A DNA stretch of 64,000 nucleotides from Shimia sagamensis (GCF_900182745.1 NZ_FXTY01000005.1:1-64000); one strand, 5' to 3'. Numbered from the stretch's first letter, positions 44,252 through 53,595 are shown. The notes: generated by a model not told the origin, from the sequence alone. A program made the numbers and translations.

Positions 44252-46069
44252 TCAACCTGACGCTGCGCCTTGCCCGCGCGCAACATTGGCCTGACACCAC
44301 GCCAAAGCACGGTCACTCAGAAACGGCCCAAGCTTCGCCTCCACCTCTTGGTGATAGCTGTCCAACCAGGAAATTTCCGCCTCCGTCAGCGCGTCAAAAT
44401 CCATCATCTCGGTCATGATCGGCGCCCAGGTCAGATTGCAGAATCCAAAGAAACCATTGGCCTCTTCGACAATCTCAAACAGGTTCTCAATCCGGATGCC
44501 ATACGACCCTGCCACGTAGTGCCCCGGCTCAATCGACATCACCATGCCCGGCACCAGATCCACTTCGCTGACCGGCTTGCCAATGCGCTGTGGATGTTCA
44601 TGCACCGACAGCCGGTGGCCAATCCCGTGGCCGGTGCCGTGGTCATAATCCAACCCCAAGTCCCACAACGGGCGACGGCAAATTGCATCGATATGATGCC
44701 CCTGCGTACCGCGCGGAAACTTCAACGTGGCGAGCGCATGAAACGCCTTAAACACGGCCGTATAGGCTTGGTCATATCCTTCCGGGCGTTGCCCAAAAGA
44801 AAAGCTGCGGGTGATGTCGGTTGTGCCGGTTTCGTACTGCCCACCGCTGTCCAGCAAATACGGCGCCTCCGGCAGGATCGCCGCATCGCGTGTCTCGGTG
44901 GTGGCGTAATGACACATTGCGGCATTGCCGCCCGCCGCTGAAATCGTATTGAAACTCTCGCTCAGATAACTGCCGCTCGCTTGCCGGAACGCGTTCACCT
45001 GCGCCTCTGCCTCGCTTTCCCGCAGAGGATCGCCATTGGCCGCCCGCGCAGGCACCGTTTCTGCCAACCAGGCCGAAAACTCCGTCACCGCCACGCCGTC
45101 CTGAATGTGACAGGCCCGCATGCCTTCCAACTCCACCGCATTTTTTAGCGCTTTCAAATGAGTCAGGAAACTTGTCCGCCGGTCGATTTTCGCACCAATT
45201 TTTTCCAGCGCCAAACACACTGCAACCGGCGAAAACTCAGGATCCACCAAAACTCTCTGGCCCGTTTTTACTGCGGCCCGGACAAACGGAAGAAAGCCGT
45301 GCGGCGGCACCACACAAATATTTTCCGGCAGCGTAGCCGCCAAATCTGCCGGCAATTTGTTTGGGTCGACAAACCAAGTCACTGCGCCAGCATCCGAAAC
45401 CAACATAAAGGACTGCGGGATTGGCAAAAACGGCACGTCGTCTCCACGCACATTCAAACACCAGGCGATATTGTCCGGCTGTGTCTCCACATGAAACTGC
45501 GCCTGCTCCTGCGCCATATACGTCGTCAGATCCGCAACCTTTTCTGATGTCGTGCGCCCGGCAAATTGCAGCGGCATCACCGCCACTTGCCCCATTGGCG
45601 AGGAAGGTTGCTCATCCCAAATGAAATCCACTGGATTGTCATTCTGCGCCGTCAGCTGCACGCCGGTCTCCACAAGCGCCCCGGCAAACCGATCATACCA
45701 ACTCGGCGGCAAATGCATCGCATCAAACCCAGCCCGCCACCAGTCTCCGGCATGGTTTGCCAACCACGCTTCCGGCGGGTCTTCAAACAGGTGATGGAAG
45801 GAAAACACCTCGCCGAGGCACTCCTCCCGCACCTGCACGCTATAGCGCCCGTCCACAAACATCGCGACCTCATCCATGGTCACAATCGCCATGCCCGCTG
45901 ATCCCGAAAACCCAGTCACATACTGCAACCGCTCATCATGCGGCGCGACATACTCACCCTGATGCGCGTCATATCTAGGCAGAATAAACGCATCCAGCCC
46001 ACGCACACGCATCTCTGCGCGCAACGCCACAACCTGCGGCGGCGCAATCCTCATCACACAATCAGGCAT
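44252..46069 (-). CDS. Xaa-Pro aminopeptidase, M24 family
   Basis: This 605-aa three-domain aminopeptidase P removes N-terminal residues before proline. Its C-terminal pita-bread domain has the five metal ligands: Asp in YLLDSGGQYETG, Asp in GTTDITRSF, His in HGTGHGIGHRLSV, Glu in VMSIEPGHYV, and Glu in IRIENLFEI. Two N-terminal creatinase-like domains precede it (DAFILPRYDAHQGEYVAP). The ATG at 46069 overlaps the dppF stop by eight bases, with GGAGG 14 nt upstream, so it is the last gene of a peptide-import operon and works on imported proline peptides. Confidence 0.93.
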   Translation of the reverse strand: MPDCVMRIAPPQVVALRAEMRVRGLDAFILPRYDAHQGEYVAPHDERLQYVTGFSGSAGMAIVTMDEVAMFVDGRYSVQVREECLGEVFSFHHLFEDPPEAWLANHAGDWWRAGFDAMHLPPSWYDRFAGALVETGVQLTAQNDNPVDFIWDEQPSSPMGQVAVMPLQFAGRTTSEKVADLTTYMAQEQAQFHVETQPDNIAWCLNVRGDDVPFLPIPQSFMLVSDAGAVTWFVDPNKLPADLAATLPENICVVPPHGFLPFVRAAVKTGQRVLVDPEFSPVAVCLALEKIGAKIDRRTSFLTHLKALKNAVELEGMRACHIQDGVAVTEFSAWLAETVPARAANGDPLRESEAEAQVNAFRQASGSYLSESFNTISAAGGNAAMCHYATTETRDAAILPEAPYLLDSGGQYETGTTDITRSFSFGQRPEGYDQAYTAVFKAFHALATLKFPRGTQGHHIDAICRRPLWDLGLDYDHGTGHGIGHRLSVHEHPQRIGKPVSEVDLVPGMVMSIEPGHYVAGSYGIRIENLFEIVEEANGFFGFCNLTWAPIMTEMMDFDALTEAEISWLDSYHQEVEAKLGPFLSDRALAWCQANVARGQGAASG

Positions 46070-47060
46070 GCTGGTTGATCTCCTCCGCGTGGTGACAGGC
46101 CACTTCGCCGCGCCCCTCCAACGTGCGCAGCGCAGGCACAACCGTCCGGCATTGCGCCGTCACATGACGGCAGCGCACATGGAACGGACAGCCGGGCGGC
46201 ACATTGAGCGGCGACGGCAACTCGCCCTCCAACTGGATCGCTGCGCCTTTGTCGTCCGGGTCCAGCGACGGCGCCGCGCTCAACAACGCCTGCGAATACG
46301 GATGTGACGGCGCCGAAAACAGCGTCTCACTGTCGCCAATCTCCACAATCCGCCCCAGATAAATCACCGCCACGCGGTTGGACACGTGCCGCACCAGCCG
46401 CAAATCATGCGCCACAAACAGGATGGTCAGCTGCAACCGCTCCTGCAGCTCCAACAACAGGTTCACCACCTGCGCCTGCACCGACACATCCAATGCCGAA
46501 ACCAGCTCATCCGCGATCAGCACCTCCGGCTCCACCGCCAAGGCCCGCGCAATCGCAATCCGCTGCCGCTGCCCGCCGGAAAACTCATGTGGCAGTTTCT
46601 CCGCCGCATCCTGCGGCAGCCGCACCAGGCCGAGCAGCTCCGCAACCCGCGGGGCTATGTCCGCCTCAGGCCGCATCTGGTGCACCCGCAGCGCTTCCGC
46701 CAGAATGTCCCCCGTGGACATGCGGGGGTTCAGCGACGAATACGGGTCCTGAAACATCATCTGAACCCGCCGGTTGTAGCTGCGATCCCGCTTGGCCTCG
46801 GCGTCAAAAATGTCTTGATCTTCAAAGTGGATCCGCCCGCTGGTCGGTGCATAAAGCCGCACAATGCAGCGCGCCAAAGTCGACTTGCCACAGCCGGACT
46901 CCCCCACCACACCAAGGGTTTCCCCGTGCTTCAACTCAAGGCTCACGCCGTTTAACGCGTTGACCGATTTCCCCGGCTTGCGCTGCACCACATCCAGCAG
47001 GCTGCGCGACACTGGAAATGACAGGTGCAGGTCGTCGATTTTCATCACGGTCTGGGTCAT
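46062..47060 (-). CDS. dipeptide/oligopeptide ABC transporter ATP-binding protein (DppF type)
   Basis: This 332-aa ATPase has Walker A in VVGESGCGKSTLARCIV, the signature LPHEFSGGQRQRIAIARAL, Walker B LIADELVSALDVSVQ, and the oligopeptide-type C-terminal extension with PGCPFHVRCRH. It powers peptide uptake with its partner. The ATG at 47060 overlaps the previous stop by four bases; longer frames upstream lie inside dppD. Confidence 0.95.
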   Translation of the reverse strand: MTQTVMKIDDLHLSFPVSRSLLDVVQRKPGKSVNALNGVSLELKHGETLGVVGESGCGKSTLARCIVRLYAPTSGRIHFEDQDIFDAEAKRDRSYNRRVQMMFQDPYSSLNPRMSTGDILAEALRVHQMRPEADIAPRVAELLGLVRLPQDAAEKLPHEFSGGQRQRIAIARALAVEPEVLIADELVSALDVSVQAQVVNLLLELQERLQLTILFVAHDLRLVRHVSNRVAVIYLGRIVEIGDSETLFSAPSHPYSQALLSAAPSLDPDDKGAAIQLEGELPSPLNVPPGCPFHVRCRHVTAQCRTVVPALRTLEGRGEVACHHAEEINQHA

Positions 47061-48046
47061 GCGGCGTCCTCTTGTGTGGCTGGAAGTGGATGGAAACAGG
47101 CTGTCTGCCGCCCCGGCGCAATGTCCTGCAAAGTTGGCCGTGCGGTTTGACAAGCAGGCCCCGCTGCTTGACAGCGCGGCGCAAAGGCACAGCCCTGTGG
47201 CAGCGAAAACAAACTTGGCGGCGTACCCGGTACGGAATAGAGCTGCGTGCGTGGCGGCACATCCTGCGGCACCGAGCGCATCAAACCTTCGGTATAGGGA
47301 TGGCGCGGTGTGCGCAAAACCTGACGCACCGCGCCCTGCTCCACCACCCGTCCCGCATACATCACCGACACCGTGTCACAGGTCTGCGCAACAACCCCAA
47401 GGTCATGTGTCACCAACACAACGCCCATCGCCATCTCATCGGCCAGCTTCAAAATCAAATCGAGGATCTGCGCCTGAATGGTCACGTCCAGCGCCGTGGT
47501 TGGCTCATCCGCCAGCAACAGCTTTGGGCTTGCGGCCAGCGCAATCGCGATCATCACCCGTTGCCGCATCCCGCCAGAAAACTGGTGCGGATATTCCTCC
47601 AGTCGCGTCGCCGCTGCCGGAATACCGACGTGATCCAACATTTCAATCGCCCGATCCCGCCGCGCCCGACGCCCCAAATCCGTATGCGCCGTCAATGTCT
47701 CTTTGATCTGCGTGCCCACTGTCAGCAGTGGATTGAGCGAGGTCATCGGCTCCTGAAAGATCATCGCAATCTCGCGCCCACGGATCTTGCGCAATTGCCT
47801 CTCTGACATCGTGGTCAGCTCTTGCCCTTGCCAGCGCACGGACCCGCTCACTTCGCCATAATGCCGCGCCAGTCCCAGGATCGAGCGCAAAGTCACGCTC
47901 TTGCCGGACCCACTTTCGCCCACAAGCCCCTGCACCTGACCTTTGCCCAGCGCAAAGCTTACGTCGCGCACCGCAGGGAGGGCGGTGCCGCCCCGGCTAA
48001 AGGTGGTGCAGAGGTTCTCTACTTCCAAAATTGGGTGATCTGTCAT
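47057..48046 (-). CDS. dipeptide/oligopeptide ABC transporter ATP-binding protein (DppD type)
   Basis: This 329-aa ATPase has Walker A in LVGESGSGKSVTLRSIL, the signature YPHQFSGGMRQRVMIAIALA, Walker B LLLADEPTTALDVTIQAQI, and a C-terminal cysteine cluster QGCAFAPRCQAAGPAC. The ATG at 48046 lies 11 bp after the permease stop. Confidence 0.95.
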   Translation of the reverse strand: MTDHPILEVENLCTTFSRGGTALPAVRDVSFALGKGQVQGLVGESGSGKSVTLRSILGLARHYGEVSGSVRWQGQELTTMSERQLRKIRGREIAMIFQEPMTSLNPLLTVGTQIKETLTAHTDLGRRARRDRAIEMLDHVGIPAAATRLEEYPHQFSGGMRQRVMIAIALAASPKLLLADEPTTALDVTIQAQILDLILKLADEMAMGVVLVTHDLGVVAQTCDTVSVMYAGRVVEQGAVRQVLRTPRHPYTEGLMRSVPQDVPPRTQLYSVPGTPPSLFSLPQGCAFAPRCQAAGPACQTARPTLQDIAPGRQTACFHPLPATQEDAA

Positions 48047-48057
48047 TGTCTGTCCCC

Positions 48058-48924
48058 TCACCCACGTGGCCGCAACAGGTCCGCCAGACCGTCGCCAATC
48101 AACGAAAATCCCAGCCCGGTGATCACAATCGCAATCCCCGGCATCAGGCTCAGCCACCACGCGGTGGTGATAAAGTTGCGCCCTTCGGCAATCAGCACGC
48201 CCCACTCGGCCTGCGGTGGCTGCGCGCCCAATCCAAGATAGCCAAGCGAAGACCCGAGCAGGATCGCGAGCGCCATATCGGTCATCCAGTAGACAATCAC
48301 CGGTGTGATCGCATTGGGCAGCAGGTGGCGGAAAATGATGCGCCGGTCGGAATACCCCATGACAATGCCGGCACTGGCGTAGTCATTGCCCATCTGCGCA
48401 ATCACCTCAGCCCGCATCAAACGCGCATAATAAACCCAGCCGACCAGAGTGATCGCAATATACATATTGATCAGCCCCGGTCCCAACACAGCCACCACCG
48501 CGATGACCAGCACCAGAAACGGGAAGGTGATAACCGCATCAACCACGCGGCCAAAAATCATGTCGGCCACGCCGCGATAGTATCCCACCAAGGCCCCCAC
48601 AGTGACGCCAATGGTCAGCGCAAACACCGTCGCCAAAATCGCCATCTGCATGTTCACCGTATAGGCGTGGATCACACGCGACAGCGCATCCCGCCCCAGC
48701 ATGTCGGTGCCAAACGGATGCGCCCAGCTTGGTGGTTGCCGCACCGCCAGATAATCAATGAAGTTGGGGTCATATGGCGCAAAAAAGCTTGGAAACAGCG
48801 CCAGCAGCGCCGAGAACCCAATGATCACAGCCCCAATCAGAAACCCCGGCTTGCGCAAAGCAATCTGTACCCGTGTCTGAGGCGCATCGGAGGATTTTGC
48901 AGACGTTACAACAGCATCACTCAT
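48058..48924 (-). CDS. peptide ABC transporter permease (DppC type)
   Basis: This 288-aa membrane protein has about six hydrophobic segments, the N-terminal FLIGAVIIGFSALLALFPSF, the conserved HPFGTDMLGRDALSRVIHAY, and the EAA loop region ARLMRAEVIAQMGNDYASAG. It overlaps the preceding permease by four bases. Confidence 0.95.
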   Translation of the reverse strand: MSDAVVTSAKSSDAPQTRVQIALRKPGFLIGAVIIGFSALLALFPSFFAPYDPNFIDYLAVRQPPSWAHPFGTDMLGRDALSRVIHAYTVNMQMAILATVFALTIGVTVGALVGYYRGVADMIFGRVVDAVITFPFLVLVIAVVAVLGPGLINMYIAITLVGWVYYARLMRAEVIAQMGNDYASAGIVMGYSDRRIIFRHLLPNAITPVIVYWMTDMALAILLGSSLGYLGLGAQPPQAEWGVLIAEGRNFITTAWWLSLMPGIAIVITGLGFSLIGDGLADLLRPRG

Positions 48925-49862
48925 GTCAGGCGCATCCTTGGGTCAAGCAGGCTTTGGAAAAGGTCGGTCAGCAAGAAGACAATCGACACCAGAATGGCAA
49001 AGGTCAGTGTCAGCCCCTGAATAAGCGGATAGTCGCGGGCAAAAATCGCCTCCAGCATCAGCCGCCCAAGACCCGGCACAGCAAACACAGTCTCGGTCAC
49101 CAAGGTGCCGCTCATCAGGTTGCCAATCGACAGGCCTAGCAAGGTGATCGTGGAGATCAGCGCGTTGCGCAGCACGTGCCGCCCCAGGATCAACCGATTG
49201 GGCAGCCCTTTGGCGCGAGCAAACTGCACATATTCCGCATCCAGCACTTCGATAATGGCGGCACGCAAGTTCCGCATGATGATCGCGGACGTATAAAGCG
49301 CAACCGTCATCGCTGGCAGGAAGAGGTAGTGCATCTGCCCCCAAAAGCCATCACCACTGCCCCCGACAGGGAACCAGCGCAGCTTTGCGGCAAGAAACGT
49401 CAGCAGGATCAAACCGATGTAAAACACCGGCATCGACAAGCCGACCTGAAAAACGGTGCGGATCACTGTGTCCGGCCATTTGCCCCGATTGAGCGCCGCG
49501 ACAAAAGCCAGCGGCCCGGCAATCAGCAGCGACAAAGACACCGCAAAAAGTGCAAGGAACCCTGTTGTTGGCAGCCGATCGATGATCACGTCGGACACGG
49601 ACGTGCGCATCATGATTGACCGCCCAAGGTCGCCTTGCAAAGTGTTTGTGAAAAATAGCCAGAACTGCACAAGAAGCGGGTCATTCAGACCAAGCTTTTC
49701 CCGGATTGCCGCCAAATCAGCGTCGGAGGCTTTGTCGCCCGCAATTGCGATGGCTGGGTCACCCGGCAACAGCCGGACCAAAAGAAAGATGATGATCATC
49801 ACAAGCACAAATGTGGGGATCATCAGCGCGAGGCGCTTCAGAACATATTGCAGTCCGGCCAT
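48921..49862 (-). CDS. peptide ABC transporter permease (DppB type)
   Basis: This 313-aa membrane protein has the DppB/OppB pattern: VLKRLALMIPTFVLVMIIIF, RLLPGDPAIAIAGDKASDAD, LGLNDPLLVQFW, and the EAA loop YVQFARAKGLPNRLILGRHV. It follows the binding-protein gene by 57 bp. Confidence 0.95.
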   Translation of the reverse strand: MAGLQYVLKRLALMIPTFVLVMIIIFLLVRLLPGDPAIAIAGDKASDADLAAIREKLGLNDPLLVQFWLFFTNTLQGDLGRSIMMRTSVSDVIIDRLPTTGFLALFAVSLSLLIAGPLAFVAALNRGKWPDTVIRTVFQVGLSMPVFYIGLILLTFLAAKLRWFPVGGSGDGFWGQMHYLFLPAMTVALYTSAIIMRNLRAAIIEVLDAEYVQFARAKGLPNRLILGRHVLRNALISTITLLGLSIGNLMSGTLVTETVFAVPGLGRLMLEAIFARDYPLIQGLTLTFAILVSIVFLLTDLFQSLLDPRMRLT

Positions 49863-49919
49863 GGGTATTTTCCAGTTAGGTTACGCGCCGCAGGCCCTCG
49901 CCTGCGACGCGCTTAGGTC

Positions 49920-51503
49920 TTACTTGCTCACAGTAGCACGAGAGAAGATGTTGGCACCCAGCGGGGTTTGGACATAGCCCTCCACCGCTGTGGACACCGC
50001 CACCGCAAACGGGGTCTCATACATAAACAGCAACGGCGCAGCATCGGCGTAGATCTTCTGCATGTCCGCATATTGTTGTGCACGAGCTGCTTGGTCCATT
50101 TCCGTACCGGAGGCTTCAAAGAGCGCGTTGAACTTGTCGCTCTCCCAACCGGTGCCAACCGCATTGCGCACGGGTGAATAGCCCAACCAGCCAGTTACCT
50201 GACTTGGATCGTTCACATCATCCACCCAGCCATAGGTGTGGATATCAAACTCACCGGAGCGGTTCTTGGCGCCACGGGTGGCCCCGTCCACTTGTTCAAC
50301 CACCAGTTCAATACCCAACGGCGCCCACATCTGTTGCAGCGCGGCAAAGATGGTTGCGTCATCAGACGAGCCCGCCAGCGTGGTCAGCGTAACCTTGGTA
50401 CCTGCTTCGATCCCGGCCTCTTTCACCAGCGCCATGGCTTTGTCCATGTCGTAGGAATAGAGGTCCAGCTTGGACGCCAGACGGGTGGACGACGACATCA
50501 GCGGTGCGGTCATTGGCTGACCTGCCCCCTGCAGAACCAAACCAATCAGCGCGTCTTTGTTGGTGGCGTAATTGACCGCCTGACGCACCCGCACATCGTT
50601 CAGCGGGTTGGCAGAGCCATCCGCGCGAGTTTCACGGGTGTTGATTGGCGAATAGATGATCCGCGTGGACGGATAGAGGTTCATGTTGATCGCCGGATCG
50701 GCGTCTAGCTCGGCCACACGGCTGAACGGCACAAACTCCACCGCGTCAACTTCACCGGCCTGCAGCTTCAGGATACGGGTGGCATCATCCGGAATGATCT
50801 CAAAGTGGATTTTGTCCAGATACGGCAGCGGCTTGCCATCCGCGCCCATCTCCCAGTGATGCTCATTGGCACAGAAGTCCATCGCGGCCCCCTGCTCAAA
50901 GCCACACATGTAGAAGGCACCGGAGCCCACACCTGCGCTTGCAGAAGCAAAGATTGCGGCGGATTTGTCTTGATCCGTTGCGCCCTCTGCCGCCTCAAAC
51001 ACCTCTTTGTTCACAATCGAGGTGTTGAACGTCGCCAGCATCGACAGGATGGTTGGATCCGGCTGGCTCAGGCTCACAGTGATGGCTTGGCCGTCTGCGG
51101 TCACGTCAGACACGCTACCCAGCATACCGGACCATGGCCCCAGATCACCGTTGCGTGCGCGGTCGAGCGAGAACAGCACGTCATCCGCCTCGAGCGCCGA
51201 ACCATCCGCAAACTTCAGGCCAGACTGCAGCATCAACGTGACGGTCTTGCCGTCCTCAGACACTTCAAAACTCTCGGCCAAGCCGCCAACAATGGATTTC
51301 CCGTCGTCAGACGAACGCAGCAGCGTGTCAAACAGGCTGCCCACCATCCAGATGTCCGGGTTGCGATCCGCGTAAATCGGATCAATCAGTCGCGAGCCAT
51401 CGTAGCGCGCAAAGTTCATCGTGCCGCCACGTTCCTGCGCCATTGCAGGTGTCACAAGTGCGGTCGTTGCCGCCAAAACCGCCGCCATAAGGGTGCGTGT
51501 CAT
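49920..51503 (-). CDS. peptide ABC transporter substrate-binding protein (DppA type)
   Basis: This 527-aa periplasmic protein has a signal peptide (MTRTLMAAVLAATTALVTPA, cleavage after MAQ). Family 5 features are LAESFEVSEDGKTVTLMLQS, VNYATNKDALIGLVLQGAGQ and YDMDKAMALVKEAGIEAG. It probably binds short peptides or amines. GGGAGGA lies before the ATG at 51503. It is the first gene of the operon dppABCDF-pepP; a CTAAAA-N4-TTTTAG palindrome lies 66-81 nt upstream. Confidence 0.93.
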   Translation of the reverse strand: MTRTLMAAVLAATTALVTPAMAQERGGTMNFARYDGSRLIDPIYADRNPDIWMVGSLFDTLLRSSDDGKSIVGGLAESFEVSEDGKTVTLMLQSGLKFADGSALEADDVLFSLDRARNGDLGPWSGMLGSVSDVTADGQAITVSLSQPDPTILSMLATFNTSIVNKEVFEAAEGATDQDKSAAIFASASAGVGSGAFYMCGFEQGAAMDFCANEHHWEMGADGKPLPYLDKIHFEIIPDDATRILKLQAGEVDAVEFVPFSRVAELDADPAINMNLYPSTRIIYSPINTRETRADGSANPLNDVRVRQAVNYATNKDALIGLVLQGAGQPMTAPLMSSSTRLASKLDLYSYDMDKAMALVKEAGIEAGTKVTLTTLAGSSDDATIFAALQQMWAPLGIELVVEQVDGATRGAKNRSGEFDIHTYGWVDDVNDPSQVTGWLGYSPVRNAVGTGWESDKFNALFEASGTEMDQAARAQQYADMQKIYADAAPLLFMYETPFAVAVSTAVEGYVQTPLGANIFSRATVSK

Positions 51504-51568
51504 GTCTTTCGTCCTCCCTGGTCGAATCTCTTCTGTATCCGGGAGAATAGGCAAGTTTTGGCATTTTG

Positions 51569-51584
51569 CTAAAACTTTTTTTAG
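51569..51584. promoter_or_regulatory. CTAAAA-N4-TTTTAG palindrome upstream of dppA
   Basis: A 16-bp dyad with perfect 6-bp arms lies 66 nt upstream of the dppA start. The same dyad, with different spacer bases, lies 67 nt upstream of the XRE-cupin regulator gene. A further CTAAATTTTTG half-site lies just upstream at 51590. It is a likely operator of that regulator. Confidence 0.6.
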
Positions 51585-51679
51585 CAAAGCTAAATTTTTG
51601 AAGCCTGAATTTTAGCGCACCATCCAAAATTGGATACAATATACTGAAAACACTACCCTTCTTTCAGACATCCGCAAAC

Positions 51680-52279
51680 TTATATTTCTCCCGCATTGCT
51701 CATCGGCGTGGTGCTGACCCACAGCTCAACGGATTCCACATCACTCACCACGCGTGAATAATGCGGTTTTGCGGTGTTGTGGTGAATCACATCCCCCGGC
51801 CCCATGACAAACACGGCCCCTTCCAGATGGTACTCAATCTCGCCAGACAGCAGGTAGCAGAACACCTCTCCATCATGGCACATCTTCTCAGATTCATGCC
51901 CAGGAGGGCGGTGAATGATCTGCGAATGCATCAGCGCACCGGGGAACCCTGGCCCCAATTTCTCATAAAATCGCCCTGCTGTGCCAAGCGCATAGGATTG
52001 CCGACGGTCTTTCTGAATAAACTCGGAATACGTCTCCGGCACGCTCAGCAACTGCTCAACGCTGGTCTGCAGCGCCGCCGCAATTGACATCAGCGAAGAC
52101 AACGATGGAGAGCTGATCCCCCGCTCCACCTGAGAAATGAACCCAGTGGTCAACTCGGCCTCCTCTGCCACGGCATTGAGCGTTTTTCCCAGCGCCTTGC
52201 GTCGCAGACGGATCGCCTGCCCCAGCTTTTCCGGCTGTCCCTTTTGTTTCTTCTTTTTTGGTGTTGGGGATGCCGCCAT
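51680..52279 (-). CDS. XRE-family regulator with cupin domain
   Basis: This 199-aa regulator has an N-terminal helix-turn-helix (LGQAIRLRRKALGKTLNAVA, then TTGFISQVERGISSPSLSSL) and a C-terminal cupin (residues about 115-190: HEFGGH-like GHESEKMCHDGEVFCYLLSG, VMGPGDVIHHNTAKPHYSRV). Regulators of this build (PuuR/SutR type) control amine, sulfur and peptide uptake genes. The N-terminal tail is lysine-rich. The ATG at 52279 has GGAG upstream. It is encoded next to the dpp operon and both promoters share one palindrome. Confidence 0.93.
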   Translation of the reverse strand: MAASPTPKKKKQKGQPEKLGQAIRLRRKALGKTLNAVAEEAELTTGFISQVERGISSPSLSSLMSIAAALQTSVEQLLSVPETYSEFIQKDRRQSYALGTAGRFYEKLGPGFPGALMHSQIIHRPPGHESEKMCHDGEVFCYLLSGEIEYHLEGAVFVMGPGDVIHHNTAKPHYSRVVSDVESVELWVSTTPMSNAGEI

Positions 52280-52345
52280 CAAAATCTCCAATGGTTGGTC
52301 TGGAAAACTGCGGCCACACCATATCAGCGGAAAAAGATATGTATA

Positions 52346-52361
52346 CTAAAATTCTTTTTAG
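52346..52361. promoter_or_regulatory. CTAAAA-N4-TTTTAG palindrome upstream of the XRE-cupin gene
   Basis: A 16-bp dyad with the same 6-bp arms as upstream of dppA, 67 nt upstream of the regulator start. The 18-bp neighbourhoods agree in 14 positions. This suggests autoregulation. Confidence 0.6.
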
Positions 52362-52470
52362 TAATGCTGCATGAACTATCCGTACGTCGACCTCGGTTAT
52401 CCAATAACGCTGCGCTGATTTTGCCTAGCGCATCGCCCCACCTCAGGCTGCTCCGATCAAAGGAGCCCTC

Positions 52471-52857
52471 ATGCAACTCGCCTGCCCCGCCGCCTTACTC
52501 GCCCTCACCGCGCTCGCCGCCTGCGCCACCCCGCTGGAGCGCTGTATTTCCACCGCCCAATCCGAAGTCCACAGCCTTCGCCGTGCCATCACCACCGCTG
52601 AAGGCAATATCACTCGCGGCTATGCCATCCACCGCAGCTCAGAAAGTTACACCTTCTACGATACCTGTTATGACAAGAAAGATCGGCCTTACAGCTGCCC
52701 GGAAACTCGCTATCGCACCGTGGAAACACCGGTGGAAGTTGACGTGGCGCAACAACGCCAGCGCTTAAAGTCTCTGAGGCGAGACCTGCCCGCCGCCGAA
52801 GATCGCGCCCACTCACAGACACAACACTGCACGGCCCTCCATCCACCAACCGGATAA
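52471..52857 (+). CDS. small lipoprotein of unknown function
   Basis: This 128-aa protein has a lipoprotein signal (MQLACPAALLALTALAAC, lipobox LAAC). The mature part is rich in Arg, Thr and Tyr with several cysteines (YDTCYDKKDRPYSCPETRYR) and ends in a helical stretch with QQRQRLKSLRRDLPAAEDRA. AGGAG precedes the ATG. I do not recognise the family. It converges on the zinc-finger protein gene. Confidence 0.7.
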   Translation: MQLACPAALLALTALAACATPLERCISTAQSEVHSLRRAITTAEGNITRGYAIHRSSESYTFYDTCYDKKDRPYSCPETRYRTVETPVEVDVAQQRQRLKSLRRDLPAAEDRAHSQTQHCTALHPPTG

Positions 52858-52882
52858 CTGGGCCGCGCCTTAGTCAGCCCTC

Positions 52883-53182
52883 TTAGAAGTCGAAAATATC
52901 GTCGAGGAAGCTACTCATCTTTTTCTTCTTGCGTGGCTTGTCTTCATAACGGCGCACATGACCTTCGTCATAGCCATGGCTGTCATACCCTCGCTGCGGT
53001 GCAGGTTGCACAGTCTCAGACGGCGGAGGGGGCGGCGGCGCAGCATAGGCAGCTGCCCGCTCAATGATCTTGTCCAGCTCCCCGCGATCCAGCCAAACAC
53101 CTCGACAGGTCGGACAATAGTCAATCTCAACCCCATTGCGATCCGCAATTACCAGAGTTTCGCCATCTACAGGACATTTCAT
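52883..53182 (-). CDS. TFIIB-type zinc-ribbon protein
   Basis: This 99-aa protein has an N-terminal zinc ribbon: MKCPVDGETL and IDYCPTCRGVWLDRGELDKI, with the C-x2/3-C pattern of the zf-TFIIB (DUF) family. A Pro-rich linker (APPPPPPSETVQPAPQ) and a basic/His-Tyr part with KPRKKKKMSSFLDDIFDF follow. GAGGAG lies before the ATG. The role is unknown. Confidence 0.85.
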   Translation of the reverse strand: MKCPVDGETLVIADRNGVEIDYCPTCRGVWLDRGELDKIIERAAAYAAPPPPPPSETVQPAPQRGYDSHGYDEGHVRRYEDKPRKKKKMSSFLDDIFDF

Positions 53183-53387
53183 CGAGCACTCTCCTCATTT
53201 GGTACCGGGCTTAGATAGGAAGTCCCACGCGGCTTTTCATCGCCCGTGCAATCTTTGACCCTCAAGACGCATAAAATTGCGCAAGGTAGCCACTCTGACA
53301 CGCACCATACCCGATGAATATCGTCAACTATTTGTTTTTAAACAGCTTTCCCTTGAACACCAAACCGACTCAACTTATGTAGATCTC

Positions 53388-53545
53388 AACAGAGCAAGCC
53401 AGACCGGCCACTCACGTACGACGCAAGCACTCCAGCAAGGCCCAGCTTTCGCCAGGTCCAGCCAGACAGCAAGCCGCGCACGCAGGCAGACACGGTCCAG
53501 CCAGCCACAAAAACGGCGCCCAGGCTTATCCCAGGCGCCGTTTTT
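53388..53545 (+). ncRNA. candidate small RNA (about 158 nt)
   Basis: A promoter-like pair (TTGAAC at 53353, 17-nt gap, TATGTA at 53376) precedes a C- and G-rich stretch that ends in a strong terminator hairpin at 53509-53545. The stretch repeats GTCCAGCCAG twice (about 53455 and 53495) and GCCAGAC twice, and does not code in any believable frame. The -35/-10 match is only fair. It could also be a leader or tail of a neighbour, but both neighbours are transcribed away or start later. Confidence 0.35.
53509..53545 (+). terminator. strong hairpin terminator
   Basis: AAAAACGGCGCC / GGCGCCGTTTTT forms a perfect 12-bp stem around a 13-nt loop. The A and T tracts make it work in either direction. 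No protein-coding gene on the plus strand ends before it, which is why a small RNA is suspected. Confidence 0.85.
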
Positions 53546-53595
53546 GTTTGGCCGCCTCCCTTTTGGTCTCCCTGAAAAACTGGCACGCTCCCGCT

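Larger units (their letters stand above)
53183..53595. other. intergenic region with a candidate small RNA
   Basis: The 413-bp gap between two divergent genes holds no convincing protein gene. It holds a promoter-like pair, a C-rich 158-nt stretch and a strong hairpin terminator, listed separately. Confidence 0.6.
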
